DNA from: Pisciglobus halotolerans
Lineage (GTDB): Bacteria; Bacillota; Bacilli; Lactobacillales; Carnobacteriaceae
Length of the DNA stretch: 64,000 bases
NCBI RefSeq assembly: GCF_900113675.1
Contig: NZ_FOQE01000001.1
Span: forward strand, 1-64,000
Reading direction: 5' to 3'
Shown here: positions 53,190 to 62,135 of the stretch, piece after piece
How the letters are laid out: each line of letters opens with the position of its first letter
Position numbering within the stretch: position 1 is the first letter of the stretch
Position numbers and translations under genes: made by a program
Notes under the pieces: model-generated
Databases searched by the model: none
The model's input: only the letters and a program-made list of their open reading frames with translations
Told to the model about the DNA's origin: nothing

Positions 53190-53963
53190 CTATTGGTTAA
53201 ATGCATTCGTCATTGACATCAGTTCATCAGTACTTTGAGCAACTTTCAGATTCAATGAATAAGCGCGTTGCGTAACGATCATATCGGTCATTGTTTTAGC
53301 CAAATCAACATTTGCGTTTTCTAGAAAACCTTGTTGAATCGTACTTGCTAATCCCTCTAATGGCTTGCGCGAAAGTGTTCCGTTTGGTGTTTGATAAAGG
53401 TTATCGCCATTCGGGGTAAGAGCAGCTTTATTTTCAGGATAAAAAATAGGGATTTTGCCGACCATCAGCTGCTGTCCGCTTGACTCGACCAATACATTGC
53501 CATCTTCTTGAACGATCACTTTTCCTTCTGGCCATTGTGCAGTGGGCAGATAATGATCCATAACAAGGGTATAATGACGATCATCAGTAATAGAATGATC
53601 GGGATTGACTTGAAAAGCGCCATCTCTTGTTAGAAAAGAGCGGCCTGTCTGATCTGTTACTTGAAAAAATCCTTCTCCACCAATCGCCAAATCTAATTCG
53701 CCTTCTCCAGCAACCAAACTTCCTTGCGAAAAATCTGTTCCTGTCACGCCGCTTTTTACCCCTACACTGATTGCTTTATTGGCGGCTTGATCAGATACAA
53801 GTAACTTATCTTCTGTTATTTTATGATTTAGCAATTCTCTAAAACCTACATTTTTAGCCTTATACCCTGTTGTATTCGCATTTGCCATATCATTTGCAAG
53901 TGCATCTAAAGACTGTTGAAAGGCCTTGATACCGCTTCTGCTATTCTGTAAAGAAATACTCAT
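53190..53963 (-). CDS. flgG: Flagellar basal-body rod protein FlgG-like
   Basis: This is a distal rod protein of the flagellar basal body, 257 residues. The N-terminal rod motif is SGIKAFQQSLDALANDMANANTTGYKAKNVGF, and the middle hook/basal-body pattern is LDLAIGGEGFFQVTDQTGRSFLTRDGAFQVN. The C-terminus has GFLENANVDLAKTMTDMIVTQRAYSLNLKVAQSTDELM, the conserved axial-protein tail. It is exported by the flagellar type III apparatus, so it has no Sec signal. It corresponds best to FlhP/FlgG of B. subtilis. It is the last gene of the operon. Confidence 0.88.
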   Translation of the reverse strand: MSISLQNSRSGIKAFQQSLDALANDMANANTTGYKAKNVGFRELLNHKITEDKLLVSDQAANKAISVGVKSGVTGTDFSQGSLVAGEGELDLAIGGEGFFQVTDQTGRSFLTRDGAFQVNPDHSITDDRHYTLVMDHYLPTAQWPEGKVIVQEDGNVLVESSGQQLMVGKIPIFYPENKAALTPNGDNLYQTPNGTLSRKPLEGLASTIQQGFLENANVDLAKTMTDMIVTQRAYSLNLKVAQSTDELMSMTNAFNQ

Positions 53964-54035
53964 CTCTTTCCTCCTCTTCCTCTATTTAGTATCCTTCCTG
54001 TTTTTGTTGTATCTCTAACAGGCTTTCTCCGTATC

Positions 54036-54779
54036 CTAGGTTTTTCCGATTTCATTTGTTGCTTTTTGGAGGGTTTCGTCGATTGTATGTAAGACTTTTT
54101 GGTTGGATTCGAATTCGCGTGCGATTTGGATCATGTCGACCATGACGTCTGCCATTTCTACATTGGACTGTTCTAATGTATACTGTGTGATCGTGCTGTT
54201 GTTTGCTTCAAATCCGCCTGTTCCTGTAAATGATGTGTCTCCTACACTTGTCAGGTTTGCTGGTTCTGCAAATGATGTTAGCCTTAATCGTTGGCCTGTA
54301 CCACTGACGGTGCCATCATTATTGATCGAAAAATGATCTGCATAAACCTGGATAGGATCGCCGTTCACAGCCAAAACTGGATAACCTTCTTGGGTAACCA
54401 ATTGGTGTTGCTGGTTAACGGTAAAATGTCCGTTGCGCGTATATAAGGTTTCTCCTGTAGGTGTTCGTACTGTAAAGAAAGCATCTCCAGTAATCGCTAG
54501 GTCTGTCTCTGAGTGAGTCGTTTCAATTACTCCAGGCGTAAAATCTCGATAAACTTCATCGATTTGATTGCCAAATGTGAACGGTCCAATTTGATTTTTT
54601 TGGTTAAGCTTTGGACCGCCTATATGATTGACCAAGTCTTTTTCTTCTAAGGTACTTTGAATCAGCTGCTGAAATTTGTATCCGGGTGTTTGGATATTAG
54701 CCGCATCAGTGCTTAAGTTTTCTTGCTTTTTTTGAATGATATCAATATTACGTTGCACAGTGTCCAAACCTCTAATCAT
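54036..54779 (-). CDS. flgF: Flagellar basal-body rod protein FlgF-like
   Basis: This is a second distal rod protein, 247 residues, resembling FlhO/FlgF. The N-terminus has MIRGLDTVQRNIDIIQKKQENLSTDAANIQTPGYKFQQL, the axial-protein pattern, though with Thr-Asp in place of the usual LANN. TDLAITGDAFFTVRTPTGETLYTRNGHFTVN follows in the middle, and the tail is TLEQSNVEMADVMVDMIQIAREFESNQKVLHTIDETL. It overlaps the end of the sigma factor gene by 8 bp, so it is translationally coupled to it. FlgF and FlgG paralogues are hard to separate by eye; the order suggests this one is proximal. Confidence 0.83.
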   Translation of the reverse strand: MIRGLDTVQRNIDIIQKKQENLSTDAANIQTPGYKFQQLIQSTLEEKDLVNHIGGPKLNQKNQIGPFTFGNQIDEVYRDFTPGVIETTHSETDLAITGDAFFTVRTPTGETLYTRNGHFTVNQQHQLVTQEGYPVLAVNGDPIQVYADHFSINNDGTVSGTGQRLRLTSFAEPANLTSVGDTSFTGTGGFEANNSTITQYTLEQSNVEMADVMVDMIQIAREFESNQKVLHTIDETLQKATNEIGKT

Positions 54780-55521
54780 GGTAGACCTCCTTAAAATATT
54801 GTTTCAGCTTTAAAATAATTTTTCCGTGAATTTGAGAAATACGCGGGATAGACAATTCCAGGATATAGGCAATTTCTTTGAGTGGCATTTCATCTACATA
54901 ATAAAAGTTCAAAATCATCTGCTCTCTTTTATCCAGTGTCTTGATGGCTTCTGTTAACAACTCTACTTGCTCTTTGCCTAATAAGGCAGTATCAGTCTGT
55001 TGAATATTTGTGTCTTCTATTTTATCAATCAGCTTAATTTCTGTATTTTCTTCTTTGAATAAGACATGTTCTAAAGAAAGAGAAGCCAATTGATGGATCG
55101 TTTCATGAATTTTTCCCAGTTGTTTATCATTAATATCAAGCTTTTCACAAATCTCTCCTTCTGAAGGAGTACGCATCAGCGTTTTTTCAAGTTCTTCTTT
55201 TGCCTTATAGAAGTCGTTCAACTTAGCCATCTTCGAACGAGAGACTTTAGATGTTTTGCGAACTTCATCGATGATCGTCCCTTTTATACGGATGTACGCA
55301 TACCCTTCAAAAGGAACTTTTTTTGATCGATCATACTTTTTTAAAGCATCCATCAAACCAATCACGCCGATATTGATCAAGTCTTCACGGTCATAATCCG
55401 CTCGCTTGATGTTCAGCTGGCTGACGACTTTTTCTACCAATGGAAGATATTTCAAAATTTCAGTTTCTTCGACTGTTTCGCTGTACATATCAGCTATCTC
55501 CTTTTCGCTTAAACTTTTCAT
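54772..55521 (-). CDS. fliA: Flagellar RNA polymerase sigma factor FliA/SigD
   Basis: This is a sigma-28 family factor that transcribes late flagellar and chemotaxis genes. Region 2 (about residues 15-95) reads LPLVEKVVSQLNIKRADYDREDLINIGVIGLMDALKKYD and FEGYAYIRIKGTIIDEVRK. Region 3 follows (RTPSEGEICEKLDINDKQLGKIHE), and region 4 ends with LNFYYVDEMPLKEIAYILELSIPRISQIHGKIILKLK. The length of 249 residues is normal. It sits directly behind flhA (14 bp) rather than behind flhF/flhG. Its own expression within the operon would give a feed-forward step to flagellin transcription. No FlgM anti-sigma gene lies in this window. Confidence 0.93.
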   Translation of the reverse strand: MKSLSEKEIADMYSETVEETEILKYLPLVEKVVSQLNIKRADYDREDLINIGVIGLMDALKKYDRSKKVPFEGYAYIRIKGTIIDEVRKTSKVSRSKMAKLNDFYKAKEELEKTLMRTPSEGEICEKLDINDKQLGKIHETIHQLASLSLEHVLFKEENTEIKLIDKIEDTNIQQTDTALLGKEQVELLTEAIKTLDKREQMILNFYYVDEMPLKEIAYILELSIPRISQIHGKIILKLKQYFKEVYHD

Positions 55522-55535
55522 TCAATAAAAACATG

Positions 55536-57626
55536 TCAGTTTCTACTCCCTTCGATCATCCCTTCTGTTTCAATGCTCACATCATTGGGCACTTCATTCA
55601 AAGAGAGCACTGCGATATCAGGGAAATTAAAAGAAATCAGGTTCTTAATAGCTGGACGGACTTTTGGCGACGACAGCAGCACATGAGGAATGCCCATACT
55701 GTCTAGCTGTTGATGAACTTGCGCTAAACTATCAAAGATCTTTGTGATTTCAGCTGATTGTAAAACCGGGATAGATCCAGCCGAAGATTTTTGGATGCTT
55801 TGACTGATCAGTTCTTCTGTGTCTGGATGAATAGTTAAAACATGTAACGTTCCATTTTGGTCTTGATAGGGATTAACGATCGTTCGTTTCAAAGCTTGAC
55901 GTACATATTCAGTCAATGTCTCGCTATCTTTCGTCAAGTTTCCATAGTCTGCCAGTGTTTCTAAAATGGTGACCAAGTCATTGATTGGAATATTTTCCTT
56001 TAACAAATTTTGCAGTACTTTTTGCACTTCTCCCAAACGCATGATATCTGGGATCAATTCATCAATTACCACACTATACTTATCTTTGATACCTTCCAGC
56101 AGTAACTTAACCTCTTGTCTGCCTAATAAATCGGCGCTGTTTTGGCGGATCACTTCTTTCAAATGGGTCACTAAAACGGTTAATGGATCTACTACGGTAT
56201 AACCTTTCAAATCTGCTGCTTCACGATCGTTTTCATCGATCCACATCGCATCTAAGCCAAATGACGGTTCTTTTGCTGGAATACCATCGAAATCAAATTG
56301 CGTTTCTCCAGGATCAATGATCATTAACTTGTCCAAATACAAAACACCGATAGCGACTTCATTCCCTTTGATCTTGATCGCATACTCATGTGGATCTAGT
56401 TGTAAATTATCGCGGATACGAATCGGGCTCAGCAAAATCCCCATTTCTTGAGCACACTGCCTGCGAATAGTAGGGATTTGCCCTGTCAAATTCAAGTCTT
56501 GGCTGTCATCTGCTAGTGGGATCAATCCGTAACCGATCTCGATCGCAAGTGGATCAACTTGGAAAGCAGATGCCGACTCTTCTTGCACTTTTTCGCTTTG
56601 TGTACGCTGTGCCGCTTTTTCTTTTATTGCTTGTTCTTTTTCAGCTGCAACTTGCGTTTTTTCATTTTCATTCAACAAATAGCCGGCTGTTCCCGCTAGA
56701 ACACCGAATAATAAGAATGGAATGACTGGAAAACCTGGAATGAGTGCAAAGACAAGTAATACACCTGCTACCATCATCAAGACTTTAGGAATACCAAACA
56801 ATTCTTCTCCCAAGGCTGTCCCAAACGCCTTTGGGCTGCCTGAACGGGTCACTAAAATACCAGAGCCGACAGAAATCAACAATGAGGGTACTTGGCTGAC
56901 CAATCCGTCTCCGATCGTCAACTTGCCGAAGTGATTCATGGCTTCCATCATACCCATCCCTTGCTGTGTCACATAAATCAAAATACCGCCGATCAAGTTG
57001 ATAATGGTAATGATAATGCCTGCAATCGCATCTCCTTTGACAAACTTGCTGGCTCCATCCATCGCACCGAAGAACTGCGCCTCACGTTCCAGATCTTTCC
57101 TTCTATGTTTAGCTTCTTCTTGTGTGATCAAGCCGGCATTTAAATCAGCATCGATCGCCATCTGTTTCCCCGGCATTGCATCTAAGGTGAAACGAGCAGA
57201 GACTTCTGAAACTCGTCCTGACCCGCTGGTTACAACAACCATTTGAACAATGATGATGATAATGAATACAACGAGGCCGACAACGAAATTACTGCCGGCA
57301 ACAAAATTAGCAAACGTATCAATGACCTGACCAGCAGCGCCTTGTGTCAAAATCAAGCGCGTTGAAGAAATGTTTAAGGCTAAGCGAAACATTGTCGTGA
57401 TCAACAGAACAGTCGGGAATGTCGAAAACTCTAAAACACTTTTTGTGAATAAGGTTAACAGCAAAATGATAAGCGATAAAGAAATATTGATAACCAACAT
57501 AAAATCGAGTAGCGGAGATGGCAAAGGAACAATGATCATGCCTAAAATCATGACCACTAATAAAGCAATGGCAATATCCATCTGTTTAGATAATCCTTTG
57601 AGTTTATCATTTACTGCTGCTAGCAT
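55536..57626 (-). CDS. flhA: Flagellar export apparatus protein FlhA
   Basis: FlhA is the large export-gate protein of the flagellar type III secretion system. Eight membrane segments fill about residues 15-310, with MILGMIIVPLPSPLLDFMLVINISLSLIILLLTLF and, in the FHIPEP-like region, VSEVSARFTLDAMPGKQMAIDADLNAGLI near residue 140. A charged linker leads to the cytoplasmic domain (about 350-690), which binds export chaperones. The length of 696 residues is usual. It lies 28 bp after flhB. The next gene is the sigma factor, without flhF or flhG. Confidence 0.95.
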   Translation of the reverse strand: MLAAVNDKLKGLSKQMDIAIALLVVMILGMIIVPLPSPLLDFMLVINISLSLIILLLTLFTKSVLEFSTFPTVLLITTMFRLALNISSTRLILTQGAAGQVIDTFANFVAGSNFVVGLVVFIIIIIVQMVVVTSGSGRVSEVSARFTLDAMPGKQMAIDADLNAGLITQEEAKHRRKDLEREAQFFGAMDGASKFVKGDAIAGIIITIINLIGGILIYVTQQGMGMMEAMNHFGKLTIGDGLVSQVPSLLISVGSGILVTRSGSPKAFGTALGEELFGIPKVLMMVAGVLLVFALIPGFPVIPFLLFGVLAGTAGYLLNENEKTQVAAEKEQAIKEKAAQRTQSEKVQEESASAFQVDPLAIEIGYGLIPLADDSQDLNLTGQIPTIRRQCAQEMGILLSPIRIRDNLQLDPHEYAIKIKGNEVAIGVLYLDKLMIIDPGETQFDFDGIPAKEPSFGLDAMWIDENDREAADLKGYTVVDPLTVLVTHLKEVIRQNSADLLGRQEVKLLLEGIKDKYSVVIDELIPDIMRLGEVQKVLQNLLKENIPINDLVTILETLADYGNLTKDSETLTEYVRQALKRTIVNPYQDQNGTLHVLTIHPDTEELISQSIQKSSAGSIPVLQSAEITKIFDSLAQVHQQLDSMGIPHVLLSSPKVRPAIKNLISFNFPDIAVLSLNEVPNDVSIETEGMIEGSRN

Positions 57627-57654
57627 GTTTCATTCTCCTTTTGTTCTGCTTTTC

Positions 57655-58722
57655 TTAAATTTTTTGTTTCTTCATTTCTTCCATTTGATAAACCAAGGCC
57701 AAGATCTCTGCAATCGATTGGTACAGATCGTATGGGATCGGTTGGCCGATTTGAATGACGGGATATAATGCTCGCGCTGTCGGTTTGTTTTCGATGATTG
57801 GCACCTCAAAAGCACGTGCTTTTTCTCTGATTTTTTCTGCTATGTAATCCGCACCTTTAGCAACAACGATCGGCACTTCATCTTTTCCTCGCTCATATCG
57901 GATAGCAATCGCCAGATGCGTAGGATTTGTTACGACAACAGTAGCCGTTTCTACTTGTTTCAGCATTCCAATCAACATGGCTCGGTGCTGTTGCTTGCGC
58001 TGCCCTTTGATCTGCGGATCACCTTCATTTTCTTTAAATTCATCTTTGATTTCTTGTTTAGTCATCCGCAGGTTTTTACGGTACTCATACACTTCATAAA
58101 GATAATCTCCCACTCCAAGTACAAGTAGGATGATAGCTAAAGTTACACTCAGTTTTTTCACGACTTCCGTTAAAACAAAAAAGAGCTTTTCTGGTCCCAT
58201 ATCACTCGTGTTTACTAATGTACCTGCAGCATCACTAACAGTTGAAAAAGCTAAGTAAAATACTAACGTCAGCTTGGCAATATTTTTCGCCAACATGACC
58301 CAGACTTTCTTGCTGAATAAATTCTTAAAGCCAGACACTGGATTTATTTTTTTAAAATCCATCTTGATTGCTTTGGCGCTAAATAAAAATCTTGTTTGCA
58401 CTCCTGCTCCAATGAGCGAGGCAAAAAAACCGATTGCCAGAAAAGGACCTACCAAGATAAAAAAGAATAAAATCATCTGCAGACCTAAGTTGTTCAAGTT
58501 GTTTTCAAAGCCTGAAACACTTAAGCCATCCGATAAGGTTTTGCGTAAAAATAAAAAGCTTTTTTCCAACACATATTTTCCAAAAAAAGTTCCAAACAAA
58601 ACAAAAACGATAAAAGAAACGGCAGAAGTAAGGTCTGAACTTTTCGCAACTTGCCCTTTTTTTCGCGCATCTTGTAACTTTTTAGGCGTCGCTTTTTCTG
58701 TTTTTCCGTCTCTTTCGCTCAT
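57655..58722 (-). CDS. flhB: Flagellar export switch protein FlhB
   Basis: FlhB controls substrate switching in flagellar export. Residues 1-30 hold the cytoplasmic start (SERDGKTEKATPKKLQDARKKGQVAKS), four membrane segments follow to about residue 215, and then a cytoplasmic domain with the self-cleavage motif NPTH (VVVTNPTHLAIAIRYE, near residue 265). The end has ENKPTARALYPVIQIGQPIPYDLYQSIAEILALVY. The autocleavage site is intact. The length is 355 residues. It lies 22 bp behind fliR. Confidence 0.95.
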   Translation of the reverse strand: MSERDGKTEKATPKKLQDARKKGQVAKSSDLTSAVSFIVFVLFGTFFGKYVLEKSFLFLRKTLSDGLSVSGFENNLNNLGLQMILFFFILVGPFLAIGFFASLIGAGVQTRFLFSAKAIKMDFKKINPVSGFKNLFSKKVWVMLAKNIAKLTLVFYLAFSTVSDAAGTLVNTSDMGPEKLFFVLTEVVKKLSVTLAIILLVLGVGDYLYEVYEYRKNLRMTKQEIKDEFKENEGDPQIKGQRKQQHRAMLIGMLKQVETATVVVTNPTHLAIAIRYERGKDEVPIVVAKGADYIAEKIREKARAFEVPIIENKPTARALYPVIQIGQPIPYDLYQSIAEILALVYQMEEMKKQKI

Positions 58723-58744
58723 TCTTGTTCACCTCTGCTTTCTA

Positions 58745-59497
58745 TTACGGTAAAGACTGCATAAATTCATTCATATAATAAACCATTTTGGGCAAAGTTT
58801 CTTTGATGCCATTCAAGAGCGGCGGCAAAAAAATCAATGTAAAAAACAAACTCATCAGCACTTTCAACGGCATCCCTAAAATCAGCACATTGATTTGCGG
58901 TACACTTCTAGAAATCAATCCTAAAACAATTTCAGAAATCATCGCTACAATCATTAACGGCGCAGCTAGCGTTAAACTCGTTTCAAACATTTGAACAAAC
59001 AGCTTCAATATCCCTTCCACACCAAAATTTCCTAAATGTTGGCTGGTGAGCGGAAAGTAAGTAAAAGATTGAACCAGGCTTTGAAGAACGACGTGATGTA
59101 AGTCTGTTAAAAAAAAGACAGCCATCGACAGCCAGTAGTAAACTTGACCATAGTTAGAAACGCTGATGCCTAAACTAGGATTGAAAGTTTCTCCCATTGA
59201 AAAGCCAACTTGAAAATCAACCAGTTTACCTGCAATTTCTACAGCTGTAAAAAATAGCCGGCAAATGTAACCAAGTGCAAAACCGACCAAGCATTCTTTT
59301 ACCGCGATCAAGATCAATGCCAATGTTGATAACTCACTGCCCATTTCAGGGATCAAAGGAAACAGGACTAAGGAAATACCAAAAGAAAGGGTTACTTTAA
59401 TGAGATTCGGCAGACCCGTAAAAGAAAAACCGGGACAAACGACGATAAATGTCGCTACACGCAAGACAATCAGTAACATTTGTTGTAAATCTGCCAT
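58745..59497 (-). CDS. fliR: Flagellar export protein FliR
   Basis: FliR is an integral membrane component of the export gate, stacked with FliP and FliQ. Its 250 residues have five or six hydrophobic stretches, including LLIVLRVATFIVVCPGFSFTGLPNLIKVTLSFGISLVLFPLIP. The typical GFALGYICRLFFTAVEIAGKLVDFQVGFSMGETFNPSLG pattern lies near residue 72. The end (LGMPLKVLMSLFFTLIFLPPLL) matches the family. It is 13 bp behind fliQ in the same unit. Confidence 0.93.
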   Translation of the reverse strand: MADLQQMLLIVLRVATFIVVCPGFSFTGLPNLIKVTLSFGISLVLFPLIPEMGSELSTLALILIAVKECLVGFALGYICRLFFTAVEIAGKLVDFQVGFSMGETFNPSLGISVSNYGQVYYWLSMAVFFLTDLHHVVLQSLVQSFTYFPLTSQHLGNFGVEGILKLFVQMFETSLTLAAPLMIVAMISEIVLGLISRSVPQINVLILGMPLKVLMSLFFTLIFLPPLLNGIKETLPKMVYYMNEFMQSLP

Positions 59498-59510
59498 TTT
59501 TCACCCTCCA

Positions 59511-59774
59511 TCAAAGTTCTGCAATCATTTCAAAAATCTTTTGCGTAAAGGCAATCAATGTATTCAACATAAAGTTGCCGAAAATGATCAAGGAAACAAC
59601 TACAGCCAAAATTTTAGGGACAAAACTCAGCGTTTGTTCCTGCAATTGTGTCGTTGCTTGTAAAATACTGATGACCAAACCAATCACGAGAGCGATGACC
59701 AGCGTTGGAGCTGCTATCGTGATCATGGTCATAAAAGCTTCTCTTAAAATATCTAAAACGGATACGATCGTCAT
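59511..59774 (-). CDS. fliQ: Flagellar export protein FliQ
   Basis: FliQ is a two-helix membrane component of the export gate. The 88 residues include APTLVIALVIGLVISILQATTQLQEQTLSFVPKILAVVVSLIIFGNFML, in which the LQATTQLQEQTLSFVPK loop is the family hallmark. An ATG two codons upstream (59780) is only three bases from the GAGG site, so the ATG at 59774 is preferred with a spacing of nine. It follows fliP after 12 bp. Confidence 0.93.
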   Translation of the reverse strand: MTIVSVLDILREAFMTMITIAAPTLVIALVIGLVISILQATTQLQEQTLSFVPKILAVVVSLIIFGNFMLNTLIAFTQKIFEMIAEL

Positions 59775-59786
59775 CTGCATTCACCT

Positions 59787-60533
59787 CTACTGGAAGCCTT
59801 GAACAAGGGACTCTACAACTAAATACCAGCCATCGACTAATACAAATAGTAATAACTTGAACGGCAATGAGATCATAACTGGCGATAACATGAACATCCC
59901 CATTGACATTAAAATGCTGGCAACGACCATATCGATCACTAAAAAAGGAATAAAAATCAAAAAACCAATACTAAAAGCTGTTCTGAGTTCACTGATCGCA
60001 AACGCTGGTACTAAAACCGTCATCGACAAGTCTTCCAGGTCTTGCGGCTGTTTTTCACCAGAGATATCTAGAAACAGTTGAATATCTTTATCTCTTGTTT
60101 GTCTGGACATAAAATCTTTCAGCGGATCTTCGCCAATATCAATGGCCTCTTCTAATGAGATCTCGTCATTCAAATAAGGTGTGACGGCCTCATCTATAAC
60201 CTGGTTGTAGACAGGTTTCATGATAAAGAAGGTCAAAAAAATCGCAAGACCGGTCAAAACGATATTAGGCGGGTTTTGTTGAGTTCCTAAAGAACTTCTA
60301 GTGAAAGATAAGACCACTACGATACGCGTAAAAGATGTGGTCAGTACAAGAAAGGCGCTGCCCAAACTCAAAAGTGTTAGCAAAACAAACAATTGAATCG
60401 TATCTGAATTTGTTCCAGTTGAATTTTTTAAAGTATCGGATACAGTATCAAGCAATTCAGCTGCCTGAACATTTTTCGGAAAACTAAAGAAAGCTACGAA
60501 CCCGCTCGCAATAAGAAAAATCTGTTTACCCAC
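59787..60533 (-). CDS. fliP: Flagellar export protein FliP
   Basis: FliP forms the core ring of the export gate. It starts with a signal-like helix (GKQIFLIASGFVAFF), then TIQLFVLLTLLSLGSAFLVLTTSFTRIVVVLSFTRSSLGTQQNPPNIVLTGLAIFLTFFIM, the FliP signature. ELRTAFSIGFLIFIPFLVIDMVVASILMSMGMFMLSP follows near the end. The frame is open further upstream (TTG at 60572, ATG at 60554). The GTG at 60533 is preferred because AGAGG sits seven bases before it and it overlaps the fliO stop by 8 bp, which suggests coupling. The protein is then 248 residues. Confidence 0.9.
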   Translation of the reverse strand: MGKQIFLIASGFVAFFSFPKNVQAAELLDTVSDTLKNSTGTNSDTIQLFVLLTLLSLGSAFLVLTTSFTRIVVVLSFTRSSLGTQQNPPNIVLTGLAIFLTFFIMKPVYNQVIDEAVTPYLNDEISLEEAIDIGEDPLKDFMSRQTRDKDIQLFLDISGEKQPQDLEDLSMTVLVPAFAISELRTAFSIGFLIFIPFLVIDMVVASILMSMGMFMLSPVMISLPFKLLLFVLVDGWYLVVESLVQGFQ

Positions 60534-60909
60534 GTTTCTGCCTCTTTTCAGCATGTGATTGTTTCTGTTCAAGCAACGCTTTGATCATCCCTTCAAACTG
60601 TTCCGGTACCGCTGTTTCTTTCTTTTCTTCCTGTAATTGTTGGATCACTCTGATTTCTGCTTCTGACAATGTCTTTAATAGTTCATTTTTTCCTTCAGTA
60701 AAGCTCATCAGATAATAAGTCTCCACAACTTTCACTATACAAAGCGAAGAAGTTTTACTTAGCGGCAGACGCTCAATGACCTGGAGCGATTGTGTTTTTT
60801 TGGAAGATAGTCCATTTAAATAGCGTAAAAGTAGATTAGCCAAATAAATAATCAAGACTAACGCTGCTATGCTCTTTAACAAATATCCCATGCCTGTTCC
60901 GAAATTCAT
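60526..60909 (-). CDS. fliO: Flagellar protein FliO/FliZ
   Basis: FliO is a small bitopic membrane protein that assists FliP ring assembly. One transmembrane segment lies at about residues 10-29 (LLKSIAALVLIIYLANLLLRYL). The short FliO domain follows with LQVIERLPLSKTSSLCIVKVVETYYLMSFTEGK. The C-terminal third is charged and probably helical (VIQQLQEEKKETAVPEQFEGM, ending KRQKRG). It is weakly conserved in general, and identification rests on this pattern plus its place just before fliP. It lies 21 bp after fliL. Confidence 0.88.
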   Translation of the reverse strand: MNFGTGMGYLLKSIAALVLIIYLANLLLRYLNGLSSKKTQSLQVIERLPLSKTSSLCIVKVVETYYLMSFTEGKNELLKTLSEAEIRVIQQLQEEKKETAVPEQFEGMIKALLEQKQSHAEKRQKRG

Positions 60910-60930
60910 GAAAGCCTTCCTTTCTTTTAT

Positions 60931-61395
60931 TTACTGCACGACAATGTTGGTGATGTAGACGTCTTGGACAATAGGCTGTTCCAAAACATCATTGATTTTT
61001 TCAACAATCTCGTGTTTTACGATCAATGAACCGGATTGATCTTTTTTAAAAATAGTTTCTGGTGTTTGACTATGTAAAACAGTGATCACAGCATCTCTAA
61101 CTTGTGCTGCATTTTCTGTCAATAATTTCTCTGCCTCTTTATCCATTGAATACACTGACAGTTCAATTTTTAAATACTGAGAACCTACCGCTTTATCCTC
61201 ATCCAAATTGACTAAAAACTCCTCTAGCGGTACGGTCGTCTCTACTTCGGGATTCATGGCAGCTTCTACCATTTCTTTTGCCTTGCCCGATTTTAAACCG
61301 ATCCCCAGCAATGACCCGACTGACAGCACTAGCAAAATGATCACGACGATCAATATCTTTTTTAACTTGTTATCTGTTTTTCCTGACTCTTTCAT
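60931..61395 (-). CDS. fliL: Flagellar basal-body-associated protein FliL
   Basis: FliL associates with the stator and basal body and supports torque. A single N-terminal membrane helix lies at about residues 12-32 (KILIVVIILLVLSVGSLLGIGL). The periplasm-side domain reads PLEEFLVNLDEDKAVGSQYLKIELSVYSM and ends with VKHEIVEKINDVLEQPIVQDVYITNIVVQ, as typical. The length of 154 residues is normal. It overlaps motB by 4 bp (ATGA), consistent with shared function with the stator. Confidence 0.92.
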   Translation of the reverse strand: MKESGKTDNKLKKILIVVIILLVLSVGSLLGIGLKSGKAKEMVEAAMNPEVETTVPLEEFLVNLDEDKAVGSQYLKIELSVYSMDKEAEKLLTENAAQVRDAVITVLHSQTPETIFKKDQSGSLIVKHEIVEKINDVLEQPIVQDVYITNIVVQ

Positions 61396-62135
61396 TTCTT
61401 TTGTTCCTCCTGCTGCTCATCGCTGTCATACAGCATCACGATATTCACTCTTCTATTTTTTGCTTTATTTTGAACTGTGTCATTTGGCGCGATTGGGCTG
61501 TATTCGCCATATCCTCTAGCAGATAAACGTGTTGGTTTGATTTGCTGCTGTTCTGTTAAGTATCTCAATACAGAGACAGCTCTAGCGGTTGATAATTCCC
61601 AGTTTGTTTCGTATTTAGAATGGACATTAGGCACATTATCGGTATATCCTTCTACAATGATCTGATTATCAAATTTTTTAATGATACCTGCTAAGTCATC
61701 CAAAGTCTGTTCACCTGTCGCAGAAATGTCTGCTTTTCCAGAAGCAAACAAAATAGATTCTTGGATATTCATATAAAGCCCTTCTGAGTCAACTTCAACC
61801 GTCACTGTGGCATCCATTTCTTTGTCTTTCAAATATCCAACGACTGTGTTGTACATCTCAATCAATTCTTGTGGAATCTTTTTTTCCGATGCTTCTTCTG
61901 CTGCTTTGTTATCAGAACTGGTAATACTTGTTTCTTCTGGAAGAATGCCACTTCCATTTGCAAAAGCTGTGTTGATCGATTGTGAAGCTTGTGAAAACTT
62001 CTCGTCGCTGACCGTCGACATGGAAAAAAGCAAAATAAAAAATGTCAGAAGTAAAGACATTAAATCAGAAAAGGTTGTGATCCATCCGCCTCCGCCGCCA
62101 GAAGAACTTTCTTTTTTTCTTTTTCTTCTAGACAT
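61392..62135 (-). CDS. motB: Flagellar stator protein MotB
   Basis: MotB anchors the stator to peptidoglycan and carries the proton-path aspartate. A basic N-terminus with five Gly residues precedes the helix GWITTFSDLMSLLLTFFILLFSMS, where Asp24 is the conserved ion-binding residue. The C-terminal OmpA-like domain has LFASGKADISATGEQTLDDLAGII, IIVEGYTDNVPN and NWELSTARAVSVLRYL, then ARGYGEYSPIAPNDT and NRRVNIVML. It overlaps motA by 8 bp and fliL by 4 bp. The ion (H+ or Na+) cannot be told from sequence with certainty. Confidence 0.94.
   Translation of the reverse strand: MSRRKRKKESSSGGGGGWITTFSDLMSLLLTFFILLFSMSTVSDEKFSQASQSINTAFANGSGILPEETSITSSDNKAAEEASEKKIPQELIEMYNTVVGYLKDKEMDATVTVEVDSEGLYMNIQESILFASGKADISATGEQTLDDLAGIIKKFDNQIIVEGYTDNVPNVHSKYETNWELSTARAVSVLRYLTEQQQIKPTRLSARGYGEYSPIAPNDTVQNKAKNRRVNIVMLYDSDEQQEEQKK

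Noticed and set aside
58274-58753. 159-codon plus-strand frame over flhB
   Set aside because: It is antisense to a well-supported flagellar gene, and its composition reflects the reverse of hydrophobic helices.
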